From positions 1 to 52,289 of the forward strand of contig JACPVI010000011.1 in assembly GCA_016191815.1 (NCBI GenBank): DNA of 52,289 nt, given 5' to 3'. The position numbers and the translations under genes were made by a program. Below, in pieces: positions 43,998 to 52,289 of this stretch (positions are counted from its first letter, which is position 1; every line of letters starts with the position of its first letter). Source of the stretch: Myxococcales bacterium. Lineage in GTDB: Bacteria > Myxococcota > Myxococcia > Myxococcales > Myxococcaceae. The notes under the pieces are model-generated. The model was given only the letters and a program-made list of their open reading frames with translations, ran no database searches and was not told where the DNA came from.

Positions 43998-45190
43998 CCG
44001 GCCGCCTTTCCGCGAACGCCCGGTGGCTCCTGGCCGCGCTGGCCTTTGCGGCCGGGTGCGGGCCCTCGGCAGAGCTTTCGCTCGAACCGCCGGGCAGCTC
44101 GCGGAGGGAGATCGTCGGGGGCCAAGTGGACTCGGCGGACCCGGAAGTCTTCATGATCGAGTTCAAGGTCTTCGGAGTCCCCAGCATGTGCTCGGCGACG
44201 CTGATCGGCCGCCGAACGCTGCTCACCGCCGCCCACTGCGTGGACAGCTCCCTCTTCCCGGGCGCGGGGCAGCTCTCCTTCCGCGCCACCAACCAGACCC
44301 AGGCGAAGATGGCGGCGGCGGCGGACTACACCGAGGTGACGGAGGTGCGCATCCACTCCGGATGGGGAGGGGGCAACGCGGCGAACGACATCGCCCTGAT
44401 GCTGCTCAAGTCCGAGCCGGCCGGCGCCTCGGGCAAGCCGTGGAACACCGCCAACCTCTCCGGGCTTGCCGGCCAGCCGCTCCGGGTGGTGGGCTACGGC
44501 TACACCGACCCCGACGACTACAACAGTTGGGGCACCAAGCACTCGGTGGACCTCTCGATGCGCGCCATCAGCAGCGCCTTCATCACCACCGGGGACCGCA
44601 CCAGCCGCGGCTTCTGCAGCGGGGACTCCGGCGGGCCGTCCTTCCACACCTTCCCCGACGGAGTGGAGCGCCTGGTGGGAGTCCACTCCAACGGACCAAC
44701 CTGCTACGACGGAGACGACGTGCGGGTAGACGCGCACGCCTCCTTCCTCCAGGCCTGGCTGAACGAAAAGGAAGCTCTCGCCGCTCCATGCGGGAAGGAC
44801 GGCCAGTGCGACCAGGGCTGCGCGACCGACCCCGACTGCTCGGCCGAGTGGTCCCCTTGCCTTTCCGAGCTGGGCTGCCGCTCCAGGTTGTGCGTCCCTC
44901 ATCCGCAAGGGGGCGGTTTTTGCTCGCGGCCTTGCGCGGCGTCCGCCGACTGCCCGCCGGCGATGGCCTGCCTTGCCGGTGCCTGCGGCTTCCCACCGGC
45001 GGCTGAGGAAGCACCCGCGCAGCCGCCTAGCGCCGCCACCCCACCGCAAGAGGAAGCCAGGCCAGGGCCGATTCCGAGCCTCCGGGACACTCCCTCTTGC
45101 GCCTCCGCCGGAACGGGAAGGTTCCCGACCATTCTCTGGCCGGTGCTCCTCGGCGCCTCCTTCGGGCTTCGCCGCCGTTTCCGCCGCTAG
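43994..45190 (+). CDS. Secreted trypsin-like serine protease with Cys-rich tail and MYXO-CTERM-like end
   Basis: 398 aa from GTG 43994, overlapping the upstream stop. A lipoprotein-like signal ends AAGC. The S1 domain starts after an activation-type site REIVGGQ; the triad is H81 (LTAAHC), D132 (NDIALM) and S212 (GDSGGP). A Cys-rich module follows (CGKDGQCDQGC, CLSELGCRSRLC, CSRPCAASADC), similar to domains in other myxobacterial surface proteases. The end, SCASAG then a helix (ILWPVLLGASFG) and RRRFRR, fits a MYXO-CTERM/myxosortase sorting signal. Likely surface-anchored. Coupled to the PAF-acetylhydrolase-like gene. Confidence 0.9.
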   Translation: MTGRLSANARWLLAALAFAAGCGPSAELSLEPPGSSRREIVGGQVDSADPEVFMIEFKVFGVPSMCSATLIGRRTLLTAAHCVDSSLFPGAGQLSFRATNQTQAKMAAAADYTEVTEVRIHSGWGGGNAANDIALMLLKSEPAGASGKPWNTANLSGLAGQPLRVVGYGYTDPDDYNSWGTKHSVDLSMRAISSAFITTGDRTSRGFCSGDSGGPSFHTFPDGVERLVGVHSNGPTCYDGDDVRVDAHASFLQAWLNEKEALAAPCGKDGQCDQGCATDPDCSAEWSPCLSELGCRSRLCVPHPQGGGFCSRPCAASADCPPAMACLAGACGFPPAAEEAPAQPPSAATPPQEEARPGPIPSLRDTPSCASAGTGRFPTILWPVLLGASFGLRRRFRR

Positions 45191-45238
45191 GCGGCTGGAT
45201 TTCACGCCCGAGCGGGGGTAGGGATCCTCGGCTCGCGC

Positions 45239-48200
45239 ATGAATGACCTTCCAAAGCTCGATGTATCGGCGGCCCTCACCGGCAAGCGGGTGCTCTTCAC
45301 CGGAGGCACCGGCTTCGTGGGGAAGGTCGCCCTCTCGATGCTCCTCCACCGCTACGGCCACCAGCTGTCCAAGGTGTTCGTGGTGGTACGGAAGGGCTCC
45401 TCTCCTTCCGCCGGGCGGCGCTTCTTCGACAAGGTCGCCCAGAGCGAGCCCTTCCAGCCGATCCGCGAGGCCTTGAGCGAGGAGGGCGCGCTCGCCTTCC
45501 TGCGTGAGAAGTGCGAGGTGCTGGAAGGCGACGTCACCCTTCCGCTGGTCGGCCAAAGCGAGGAGAAAGTCCGCTCCCTCCAGGGGAAGGTGGACGTGTT
45601 GCTCAACTGCGCCGGGCTGGTCTCCTTCAATCCCTCCTTGGAAGTGGGGCTGAACGTCAACACCGTGGGGGTGAAGAACACGGTCGACCTCTGCCTCGCC
45701 ATCTGTGCGCCGGTGGTGCACATCTCCACTGCCTTCGTGGCCGGCAACCGCTCCGGCCTGGTCTTCGAGGACGAGGAGGTTTCCGGCTACTTCCCCAAGA
45801 AGGACGAGCTGGACGGGCGCGATTTCTCGCTCGAGCAGGAGCTGGCCGATTGCAAAAAGCTCATCTCCCGCTTGAGGGAGATGGCCGACGACAAGGCGCT
45901 CACCTCCACCTTCCGCCAGAAGGCCCTCGAGCGGCTGGCCGAGGAGGGCCGCGACCCATCCGACGAGAAAGCGCTCCGGCTGGCGGTGGGGCGGGAGCGC
46001 AAGCTCTGGCTCTCCAGCGAGCTGACCAAGGCGGGAATGGACCGCGCCCAGCACTGGGGCTGGCCCAACACCTACACCTACACCAAGTCCCTGGGCGAGC
46101 AGGTGATGGCGGCGGCGAAGGAGCTGCGCTACGCCATCGTCCGGCCCTCCATCGTGGAGAGCTCCCTGCGCTACCCGTTCCCCGGCTGGAACGAGGGCTT
46201 CACCACCTCCGCGCCGCTGTGCTTTGCGGGCATCAAGGGGCACCGCGGGATCCCCGCCGGAGAGAAGACCATCCTCGACATGGTGCCGGTGGACTTGGTG
46301 GCGGGCGCCCTGATCGCCATCGCGGCGCAGGCCATCACCACCTCGGAGCGGCGGGTCTACCAGCTCGCCTCCGGCGACAAAAACCCGTTCATCGCCAGCC
46401 GCTCGGTGGAGCTGGTCGGCCTCTACAAGCGGCGGCACTACCGCCAGAAGTCGTCCGGCAACCGCTTCTGGAACGAGCTGCTCTCCCGGGTGGAGCCGCA
46501 GCCCGTCTCCAAGGCCGCCTTCGAGACCCGCTCCGCGCCGCTCTTCGCCAAGGGGGCAAGGCTGCTCAAGTCCGCGCTGGAGGAGGTGAAGCCCCGCTGG
46601 GGCGCGCCCTCCTTGAGCGCGCTCTTGGACAAGGCGGCGGACAGGCTCGGTGAAGTCGAAGAGCAGGCCAGCTCCCTCACCGCGCTGGTGGAGCTGTTCC
46701 TCCCCTTCGTGTGGGAGAACCGCTACGTCTTCCGGTGCGACCACACCCGCTCGCTCTACGCGCGGATGCCGGAGGCGGATCGGGCGAAGATTCCCTGGGA
46801 CCCCGAGGCGATCGACTGGCGCAGCTACTTCCTCGAGGTGCACCTGCCCGGGTTGGAGAAGTGGGTCTTCCCGGGCCTGGAAGAGGAGACCGAGCGGCGC
46901 AAAGTCATCCATGCGCACCGCGACCTGGTGGAGCTGTTCGAGGCGTCGGTGCACGCCTTCAGGCACCGGGTGGCCTTCCGGATGGTGGAGGGCGACAAGG
47001 AGGAGCGCTTCACCTACCGCGACGTGCACCGCTACGCAGGCAGGGTCGGCTCCTTCCTCATCCGGAGCGGGGTCAAATCCGGCGACCGGGTAATGCTGGT
47101 CTCCGAGAACCGCCCCGAGTGGGGGATGAGCTACTTCGGAATCCTCCGCGCCGGCGCCACCGCGGTCCCATTGGACCCCACCTCGAGCGAGGCGGAGGTG
47201 GTGAACATCGCCCGCCGCTCCAGAGCGGTGGTGTGCCTCCTCTCCGAGGAGTCCGCTGGCTCTTTGCCCGGGCTGTTCCGGGCGCTCACCGAGGCGGGGC
47301 TTTCCACCCAGGTGCACTCGCTCGCGCAGGCGATGGCGGGTGACGACTCGCAGCCGGACCACATCGGCCCGCTCCGCAGGACCTTGGCGCCCGATGGCGT
47401 GGCCTCGCTCATCTTCACCTCCGGCACCACCGGCAATCCCAAGGGAGTGGTGCTCACCCACCGGAACTTCGCCTCGCTGGTGGCCAAGCTCGCCGGGGCT
47501 TTCGAAGTGGGGGTTGGCGACGGGCTGCTCTCGGTCTTGCCGCTCCACCACACCTTCGAGTTCTCCTGCGGCTTCCTCATGCCCTTCTCCCGCGGAGCGG
47601 AGATCACCTACATCGACGAGCTGACCGCCGACCGGCTGGGCGAGGTGTTCGAGACCGGGCGGGTCACCGCGATGATCGGCGTCCCCGCGCTCTGGCAGCT
47701 CCTCCACCGGAAGATCACCCAGGAGCTGGCCGCCAAGCCGGCCTTCGTCGAGCAGGCGATGCGGGCGCTGATGTCGGCGCACGGAGAGCTGCGGAACCGC
47801 TCCGACTTGAACCTGGGGAAGCTGCTCTTCTGGCCGGTGCACCGGAAGCTGGGCGGGAAGATGAAGTTCTTGGTCTCCGGCGGCTCGGCCCTGCCCGACG
47901 AGGTCCACAAGGCGTTCCACGCGCTCGGCTTCAACATCACCGAGGGCTACGGGCTCACCGAGGCCGCTCCGGTCCTGTCGGTGGCGGAGCTGTCCAACCG
48001 CCGCCGGCCGGGCACCGTGGGCAAGGCGCTCCCCGGGATCGAGCTGAAAATCGCCGAGCCGGACCAGGACGGCATCGGCGAGGTGTTGGCGCGCGGGCCC
48101 AACGTGATGGCCGGCTACTTCGAGGACCGCGAGTCCACCGAGGCGGTGCTCAAGGACGGCTGGCTGTACACCGGAGACCTGGGGAGGCTCGACGAGGAGG

Positions 48201-49630
48201 GCCGCCTCTACCTGGTGGGCCGCAAGAAGGACGTCATCATCGACGCCAACGGAAAGAACGTGTACCCGGACGAGCTCGAGGAGCTGTACTCCGGCCATCC
48301 GCACCTCAAGGAGCTGTCCATCGCCGGGCTGCCCGACGACTCCGGCGACGAGAAGGTGGCCTGCCTGTGCGTGCCCGACTACAAGAGCCGCCCGCGCGAA
48401 GAGGTGCGAAAGGAGCTGGAGGAGCACTTCCGCAAGGTTTCCTCCGAGATGCCCTTCTACCGGAGGGTGAAGGTGCTCCGGCTGTGGGACGGCGAGCTGC
48501 CCAGGACCTCCACCCGGAAGGTGAAACGGAAGCTGGTGGTGGAGGAATTGAGGCGGCTCGAGCGCGCGGCCTCCTCGGGAGAGAAGCTGCGGGAGCGAAT
48601 CCAGACCCCGAGCGGGGGCGACTGGCTCCTTCCCCTCATCGCCGAGGTGGCGCAGAAGCCAGTGGGCGAGGTGCGAGCCGACACCCGCCTCTCCGCCGAC
48701 CTGGGCTTCGACTCGCTCATGCTCACCGAGCTGTCGGTGGCCCTCGAGCAGGCGGGGGTGCCCGCCTCCGCGGTGGACGACCTGGCGCAGATCCAGACGG
48801 TGGAGGACCTCCGCCGGCTGATCGCCGCCTCCGGCCGCCGGCCCTCGCCCGAGGTGCGGGCGAAGGAAGCGGCCGCCGTCTCCTCCGAGGAGAAGGAGCT
48901 GCCGGTGCCCGAGCTGGTCTCCTCGCTCGGCCGTTCGCTCCTCGGACTCGGCCAGAGGCTCTTGTACGGCGGGGTGTTCGAAGTGGAGGTGAAGGGAAAG
49001 AGCTTCATCCCCCAGAACCGGAACTTCCTGGTGGTGGCGAACCACGCCAGCCACCTCGACATGGGGTTGGTGAAGGTGGTCTTGGGAGACCAAGGCGAGC
49101 GGCTGGCCGCGCTGGCGGCGAAGGACTACTTCTTCGACACTCCGCTCAAGCGCGCCTACTTCGAGAACTTCACCAACCTCATCCCGATGGAGCGGCAGGG
49201 CTCGCTGCGCGAGTCTCTGCGCATCGCCGGGGAGGCTTTGAACCAGGGCTACAACCTGCTCATCTTCCCGGAAGGCACCCGCTCGGTGAGCGGCGAGATG
49301 GCCGAGTTCAAGCCCACCCTGGGCTACCTCGCCTTGACCTACAAGGTCGACGTCTTGCCGCTCTTCCTCGAGGGCACGCAAAAGGCGCTCCCCAAAGGGG
49401 CCATCTTCCCCAAGGGCAAGGAGCTGGAGGTGCGCATCGGCCCGGTGCTCGCGTACGAGGAGCTCAAGGGGAGGACCCTGGGAATGGCCCGCTCGGAGAG
49501 CTACCGGGTGGTGACGAAGATGGCGGAGGAGGCGGTGCGCGCCCTCAAGGAGGGCACGGTGTACAGCCCGGGGCCTGTGCGCGAAGCGGTGAGCCGAAGC
49601 CGCAAGACCTCCGGCCGGGGGGAGCCGTGA
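45239..49630 (+). CDS. Multidomain ElbD-like enzyme: fatty acyl reductase, AMP ligase, ACP, PlsC acyltransferase
   Basis: 1463 aa. Residues 1-560 are an alcohol-forming fatty acyl reductase-type SDR (G22-x2-G25-x2-G28 in TGGTGFVG; YTYTKSLGE near 280) with a FAR C-terminal domain. Residues about 565-1100 are an AMP-dependent acyl ligase (SGTTGNPKGV near 725; YGLTEAAPVLS; YTGDLG). An ACP follows, with S1159 in LGFDSLM for the phosphopantetheine. The C-terminal 250 residues are a PlsC acyltransferase (H1269-x4-D1274 in NHASHLD; FPEGTRS). This domain set is that of Myxococcus ElbD, known to make ether lipids. It would activate, reduce and esterify fatty chains at the membrane. Confidence 0.9.
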   Translation: MNDLPKLDVSAALTGKRVLFTGGTGFVGKVALSMLLHRYGHQLSKVFVVVRKGSSPSAGRRFFDKVAQSEPFQPIREALSEEGALAFLREKCEVLEGDVTLPLVGQSEEKVRSLQGKVDVLLNCAGLVSFNPSLEVGLNVNTVGVKNTVDLCLAICAPVVHISTAFVAGNRSGLVFEDEEVSGYFPKKDELDGRDFSLEQELADCKKLISRLREMADDKALTSTFRQKALERLAEEGRDPSDEKALRLAVGRERKLWLSSELTKAGMDRAQHWGWPNTYTYTKSLGEQVMAAAKELRYAIVRPSIVESSLRYPFPGWNEGFTTSAPLCFAGIKGHRGIPAGEKTILDMVPVDLVAGALIAIAAQAITTSERRVYQLASGDKNPFIASRSVELVGLYKRRHYRQKSSGNRFWNELLSRVEPQPVSKAAFETRSAPLFAKGARLLKSALEEVKPRWGAPSLSALLDKAADRLGEVEEQASSLTALVELFLPFVWENRYVFRCDHTRSLYARMPEADRAKIPWDPEAIDWRSYFLEVHLPGLEKWVFPGLEEETERRKVIHAHRDLVELFEASVHAFRHRVAFRMVEGDKEERFTYRDVHRYAGRVGSFLIRSGVKSGDRVMLVSENRPEWGMSYFGILRAGATAVPLDPTSSEAEVVNIARRSRAVVCLLSEESAGSLPGLFRALTEAGLSTQVHSLAQAMAGDDSQPDHIGPLRRTLAPDGVASLIFTSGTTGNPKGVVLTHRNFASLVAKLAGAFEVGVGDGLLSVLPLHHTFEFSCGFLMPFSRGAEITYIDELTADRLGEVFETGRVTAMIGVPALWQLLHRKITQELAAKPAFVEQAMRALMSAHGELRNRSDLNLGKLLFWPVHRKLGGKMKFLVSGGSALPDEVHKAFHALGFNITEGYGLTEAAPVLSVAELSNRRRPGTVGKALPGIELKIAEPDQDGIGEVLARGPNVMAGYFEDRESTEAVLKDGWLYTGDLGRLDEEGRLYLVGRKKDVIIDANGKNVYPDELEELYSGHPHLKELSIAGLPDDSGDEKVACLCVPDYKSRPREEVRKELEEHFRKVSSEMPFYRRVKVLRLWDGELPRTSTRKVKRKLVVEELRRLERAASSGEKLRERIQTPSGGDWLLPLIAEVAQKPVGEVRADTRLSADLGFDSLMLTELSVALEQAGVPASAVDDLAQIQTVEDLRRLIAASGRRPSPEVRAKEAAAVSSEEKELPVPELVSSLGRSLLGLGQRLLYGGVFEVEVKGKSFIPQNRNFLVVANHASHLDMGLVKVVLGDQGERLAALAAKDYFFDTPLKRAYFENFTNLIPMERQGSLRESLRIAGEALNQGYNLLIFPEGTRSVSGEMAEFKPTLGYLALTYKVDVLPLFLEGTQKALPKGAIFPKGKELEVRIGPVLAYEELKGRTLGMARSESYRVVTKMAEEAVRALKEGTVYSPGPVREAVSRSRKTSGRGEP

Positions 49631-50676
49631 AGGTCCTGGTCACCGGAGGCACCGGTTTCTTGGGGAGCCACCTGGTCCCCAAGCTGGTCGGCGCCGGCCA
49701 TTCGGTGCGGCTGCTCGCGAGAAGCAAGCGCCACCTCGCGGAGCCTTTGGAGCTCATCGAGGGAGACTTGCGCGACCGGGAGGCGGTCCGCCGGGCGGTG
49801 GCCGGAGTCGAGGCGGTCTACCACCTCGCCGGCCGGGTCTCCTTCCGGGCGGAGGACGCGCGGCAGCTGTACGAGCTGCACGTGGACTGCACCCGCGAGC
49901 TGTTGGCGGAGCTGGCGCGGCTCAAGACGCGGCCACGCCTCATCCTTGCCTCCACCTCGGGGACCATCGCCGTCTCCCGCGAGGAGCGCATCGGCACCGA
50001 GGCCGATGACTACCCTCTCACCGTGGTCGGCCGCTGGCCGTACTACCTCTCGAAGATCTACCAGGAGAAGCTCTCGCTCGAGCTTTGCCGGCGGGAGGAG
50101 ATCCCGCTGGTGGTGCTCAACCCGAGCCTCCTGCTCGGGCCGGGCGACGAGCGGCTCTCCTCCACCTGGACGGTGCTCAAGTTCCTCAACCGGGAGATCC
50201 CGGCCATGCCGCGCGGAGGGCTTGCCTTCGTGGACGTGAGGGACGCGGCGGAGGCCTTCCTCCGGGCGCTCACCAAAGGAGAGCTGTACGGCCGCCACCT
50301 CTTGGGCGTGAACATGCCGATGGAGGAATTCTTCTCCCGCCTGGAGCGGCTGACCGGGGTGCCGGCGCCCAGGCTCAAGCTGCCCTCGGCGATGAACGTC
50401 CTCGGTGCGCGCTTGCTCGACCGGGTCGCCAGGGCCCGCGGCTCCGAGGCGAAGCTGGACCCGATGGAGGTGGAGGTCGGCGAGCACTTCTTCTACCTGG
50501 ACGCTTCCAAGGCGGCCGGCGAGCTGGGATTCGCCGCCCGCGATCCGCACCAGACGCTCTTCGACACCGTGCAGTACCTGCTCTCGCAGATGCCCAATCC
50601 CCTCTCCCGCGAGCGGGAGAAGGCTAGGGTGAGGGTGAGCTTGCCCCCTCGGCCGCCTCCACCACGAAGCTCCTGA
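49627..50676 (+). CDS. NAD-dependent epimerase/dehydratase-family SDR coupled to the ElbD-like gene
   Basis: 349 aa from GTG 49627, overlapping the ElbD-like stop by 4 bp. Extended SDR: TGGTGFLGSH, VYHLAGRVSF, ASTSGTIAVS and YYLSKIYQEKLSLEL (YxxxK). The core resembles hopanoid-associated and 3-beta-HSD-like SDRs. The last 25 residues (NPLSREREKARVRV then Pro/Arg) are encoded by a hairpin repeat and look like an accreted tail; the gene overlaps the convergent receiver gene by 53 bp. Probably acts on the ElbD-like product or its ketone intermediate. Confidence 0.9.
   Translation: MKVLVTGGTGFLGSHLVPKLVGAGHSVRLLARSKRHLAEPLELIEGDLRDREAVRRAVAGVEAVYHLAGRVSFRAEDARQLYELHVDCTRELLAELARLKTRPRLILASTSGTIAVSREERIGTEADDYPLTVVGRWPYYLSKIYQEKLSLELCRREEIPLVVLNPSLLLGPGDERLSSTWTVLKFLNREIPAMPRGGLAFVDVRDAAEAFLRALTKGELYGRHLLGVNMPMEEFFSRLERLTGVPAPRLKLPSAMNVLGARLLDRVARARGSEAKLDPMEVEVGEHFFYLDASKAAGELGFAARDPHQTLFDTVQYLLSQMPNPLSREREKARVRVSLPPRPPPPRSS
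50601..50622. repeat. Hairpin repeat element at the 3' end of the SDR gene
   Basis: CCTCTCCCGC (50601-50610) and GCGGGAGAAG (50613-50622) pair with one mismatch around GA, followed by tagggtgagggtgagc. This looks like the CTCTCCCGC hairpin/GGGTGAGGG motif found as scattered extragenic repeats in many proteobacteria (recalled, not searched). It lies between convergent genes and may also terminate transcription. Confidence 0.55.
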
Positions 50677-51010
50677 ACGCCTCGGGGTCGCAGGGCTTGC
50701 CGATGACTCGCAGCCCGAGGCCTCGTGCCCCGGGTGGGGGATCGGCGGTGTGCAGCGCGCAGCGCACCTGGGGGAAGCCGGCGCGGATGCGCGAAATCAG
50801 CTCCAGCCCGTCGAGGCCGCCCATCCGGTAGTCGGAGATCACCAGCCGCGGGCACTCGGAGGCGACCATCGCCAAGGCCTCGTGGCCGCTGGTGGCGAAC
50901 AGCGGGCGGATGGGCAGGTCCCGCACCAGCCGCCGGATGCTGTTCAAGATGTTCTGCTCGTCGTCGACGAACAGGACGGCCGGCAGTGCCTGCGCGGCGA
51001 GGGGGGACAT
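50624..51010 (-). CDS. Single-domain response regulator
   Basis: 128 aa receiver. D16-D17 (LFVDDEQN), phosphoacceptor D60 (VISDYRMGGLDG) and K105 (VIGKPCD) are present; the usual switch Thr/Ser region is LHTADPP. No output domain. It is monocistronic, with its 3' end overlapping the convergent SDR gene by 53 bp. The final EGASSPSP is a low-complexity tail encoded in the repeat region. Confidence 0.9.
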   Translation of the reverse strand: MSPLAAQALPAVLFVDDEQNILNSIRRLVRDLPIRPLFATSGHEALAMVASECPRLVISDYRMGGLDGLELISRIRAGFPQVRCALHTADPPPGARGLGLRVIGKPCDPEAFRSFVVEAAEGASSPSP

Positions 51011-51103
51011 GACCCGTTAGATTCTACTCGCGCTTCCTACCCGTTACATCCTGGCCCGGAGACCGATGCGGACATACCCACTCCGGCTAAGCCGGGAGAG
51101 GAA

Positions 51104-51529
51104 ATGGACAAGGGGCTGGCCGCCTTGCTCGGAGCCACCGCCCGCGAGGCGCGGCGCCTGGCGGGGCTTACGCAGGCCGAGGTCGCCGAGAGGATCGACC
51201 TCTCTCCCGAGGTCTACGGTCGGATCGAGCGGGGAGGGATGCTCCCCAGCGTGGAGACGCTGCGGAGGATTTCCAGGGCGCTCGCGGTGCCGGCCGACCG
51301 GCTGCTCGGGTTGGGCGAGGCGCCACTGCCGATGGCCGAAGAGGCCCCGGCGCCCTTTCGCCCCGACCCCGAGCTGAGACGACTGCTGCGCCGTGCCCGG
51401 GCGCTGGACCACAGGCGGCTGCGGCTCTTGGCACAGGTAGCCGCGGAGTTGGGCCGCCCGCGTGGAGGACGGCCGAGGAAAAGGTCGAAGGGGCGGAAAC
51501 CCTCTGGACGAAGCGGCGAGCGGGAATGA
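51104..51529 (+). CDS. XRE-family helix-turn-helix regulator
   Basis: 141 aa from ATG 51104 (gggagaggaa ribosome site). The HTH is AREARRLAGLTQAEVAERI then SPEVYGRIERGGMLPSVETL. After an Ala/Pro hinge, the C-terminus has a helical segment (ELRRLLRRARALDHRRLR) and a basic AT-hook-like tail, RGGRPRKRSKGRKPSG. Such short XRE proteins with basic tails are numerous in myxobacteria; the target is unknown. Confidence 0.9.
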   Translation: MDKGLAALLGATAREARRLAGLTQAEVAERIDLSPEVYGRIERGGMLPSVETLRRISRALAVPADRLLGLGEAPLPMAEEAPAPFRPDPELRRLLRRARALDHRRLRLLAQVAAELGRPRGGRPRKRSKGRKPSGRSGERE

Positions 51530-51876
51530 TGGCAAAAGCGCCAGCCCGCCGTGGCTGCCGGGCGATGGAGCACGGCTGCGAATGGTGGACGACCGACAAG
51601 GGGGTGTGGATCTGATCCTGAGCGCTCCCGGCTTCGATTCGGTTGGGGTTTCGCCGCGACCTGGCTCGGTGCGGTGTCGCGCCGCGCGAGGCGAACGGGT
51701 GGCATCGATGCGCTTGCGGCGGCGGGCTCCTGTGGCGGAGGACTGGGACTGTCAGCAATGCACCTGCTCGATGCCCCGGCCCGGCCTCCAACTCGGGGCC
51801 GGCTCGACTCGACGCGACGTCGCGCCCCACGGCCGCCTCCGGAGGCACCCAGAAAAAATACATCGGCCGTACGAAT
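51530..51876. other. Intergenic region without recognised features
   Basis: About 350 bp. No frame has family-like sequence, codon pattern or ribosome site, and no tRNA fold is evident, although one stretch (51639-51648) looks superficially like a T-loop. Confidence 0.4.
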
Positions 51877-52078
51877 TCAGTTGACGCCCATCCGCTCGAG
51901 GATGCCGCCGTCGAGACTGAGGCATCCGCAAGAGCCTCCCTCGCGCTCCGCGCCGCTCGGTGCTCGACGAAGTCGGCTTCCCTCCCGCGTCGCGGCCACC
52001 ACGCTGCGGACTTCCCCCCTCGTAGCCCCCAGGGCCCTCGAAACCGCCCCGAAAAACTCGTGGTAGTAGCTGCGTCAT
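51877..52078 (-). pseudogene. Frameshifted small ORF, unknown family
   Basis: On the minus strand a frame reads YYHEFFGAVSRALGATRGEV and later SLDGGILERMGVN to a stop at 51877, plausible protein of about 65 residues. Its only good start, an ATG at 52078, is in a different frame three or four codons earlier, so a one-base shift near 52065 is implied. The start would be divergent from the HNH-type gene. Family not recognised. Confidence 0.35.
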
Positions 52079-52289
52079 GAATCCTCGCCTCGATGAATTG
52101 TCCTCGCTGTCCTCCGACGTCCTCGACGCCCGGCTCCGGCAGATGCTGGCCCGGGAGCGTGCCTCCCTCATCGACTTCCTCTGGCACCTCGCCGAAGTCG
52201 AGCGGCGCCAGCTCGACGCACAGCTCGGCTACGAGTCGGCCTTCGCCTACTGCAACCAGCACCTCCGCATGTCCAAGGCCAGCTCCTTC
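52077..52289 (+). CDS. DUF222/HNH-endonuclease-type protein, N-terminal part (truncated by window)
   Basis: 71 residues from ATG 52077 to the window end. The start, LSSDVLDARLRQMLARERA, and LIDFLWHLAEVERRQL, AYCNQHLRMSKASS are typical of the N-terminal region of myxobacterial DUF222-like HNH endonucleases, a multi-copy family. The HNH motif would lie beyond the window, so nuclease activity cannot be confirmed. Confidence 0.75.
   Translation, partial: MNPRLDELSSLSSDVLDARLRQMLARERASLIDFLWHLAEVERRQLDAQLGYESAFAYCNQHLRMSKASSF

Noticed and set aside
43952-49381. A minus-strand open frame of 1809 codons opposite the ElbD-like gene
   Set aside because: It is a GC-skew shadow: His/Leu/Gly/Val-rich with no domain pattern, while the plus strand has four complete catalytic domains.
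51600-51700. Possible tRNA-like T-loop (cttcgattc)
   Set aside because: No matching acceptor stem, D-arm or anticodon arm in the surrounding bases.

Overview
The window is GC-rich, densely coding DNA from a deltaproteobacterium of the Myxococcota type. Supporting signs are many two-component and FHA signalling genes, VWA and S1-protease surface proteins with myxobacterial lipobox or MYXO-CTERM-like ends, an ElbD-like ether-lipid synthase, frequent GTG/TTG starts and 4-bp ATGA/GTGA overlaps. There are no rRNA or tRNA genes, no CRISPR array and no intact insertion sequence. The first and last genes run off the window.

Layout. 1-7857 (+): histidine kinase end, receiver protein, orphan GvpL/F-like protein, second receiver, FecR-type protein, a large fibronectin-type/beta-barrel secreted protein and a membrane histidine kinase. 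7861-12414 (-): a Gld-like ABC exporter (ATPase, permease, GldG-like, DUF4340-like). 12559-13193 (-): AbrB/PIN toxin-antitoxin pair. 13254-15547 (-): VWA lipoprotein and CPBP protease. 15557-15848 (-): a frameshifted remnant. 15933-17113 (+): a small membrane ORF with an in-frame UGA and a SECIS-like hairpin, coupled to a Sua5/YrdC gene. 17107-19578 (-): HemH, ApaG, TerC. 19636-24839 (-): GlgX and TreY (glycogen to trehalose). 24971-25270 (-): SWIB protein with a clear terminator.

25530-31003 (+) is the most unusual unit: a proline-rich EIRP-repeat protein, a PRTase / double AMMECR1 / helical-toroid fusion protein and a B12-binding radical SAM enzyme of the RiPP-maturation class, tightly spaced. 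I propose it is an undescribed peptide-modification system. 31024-33781 (-): an ORF6N protein, small remnants and an FHA-Yip1 membrane protein.

33857-37163 (+): SDR, HAD phosphatase and LarA-like protein, perhaps linked to the ether-lipid module further on. 37285-37955 (+): FitAB toxin-antitoxin under a perfect 25-bp palindrome. 38205-39350 (-): AmmeMemoRadiSam-type radical SAM protein. 39373-40465: decayed remnants of a sigma-54 activator and a Ser/Thr kinase. 40549-42690: two secreted proteins and a PadR regulator. 42813-45190 (+): lipoprotein PAF-acetylhydrolase-like enzyme coupled to a MYXO-CTERM trypsin-like protease. 45239-50676 (+): four-domain ElbD-like enzyme coupled to an SDR. 50624-51010 (-): receiver protein. 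51104-51529 (+): XRE regulator. 52077 to the end (+): start of a DUF222/HNH-type protein.
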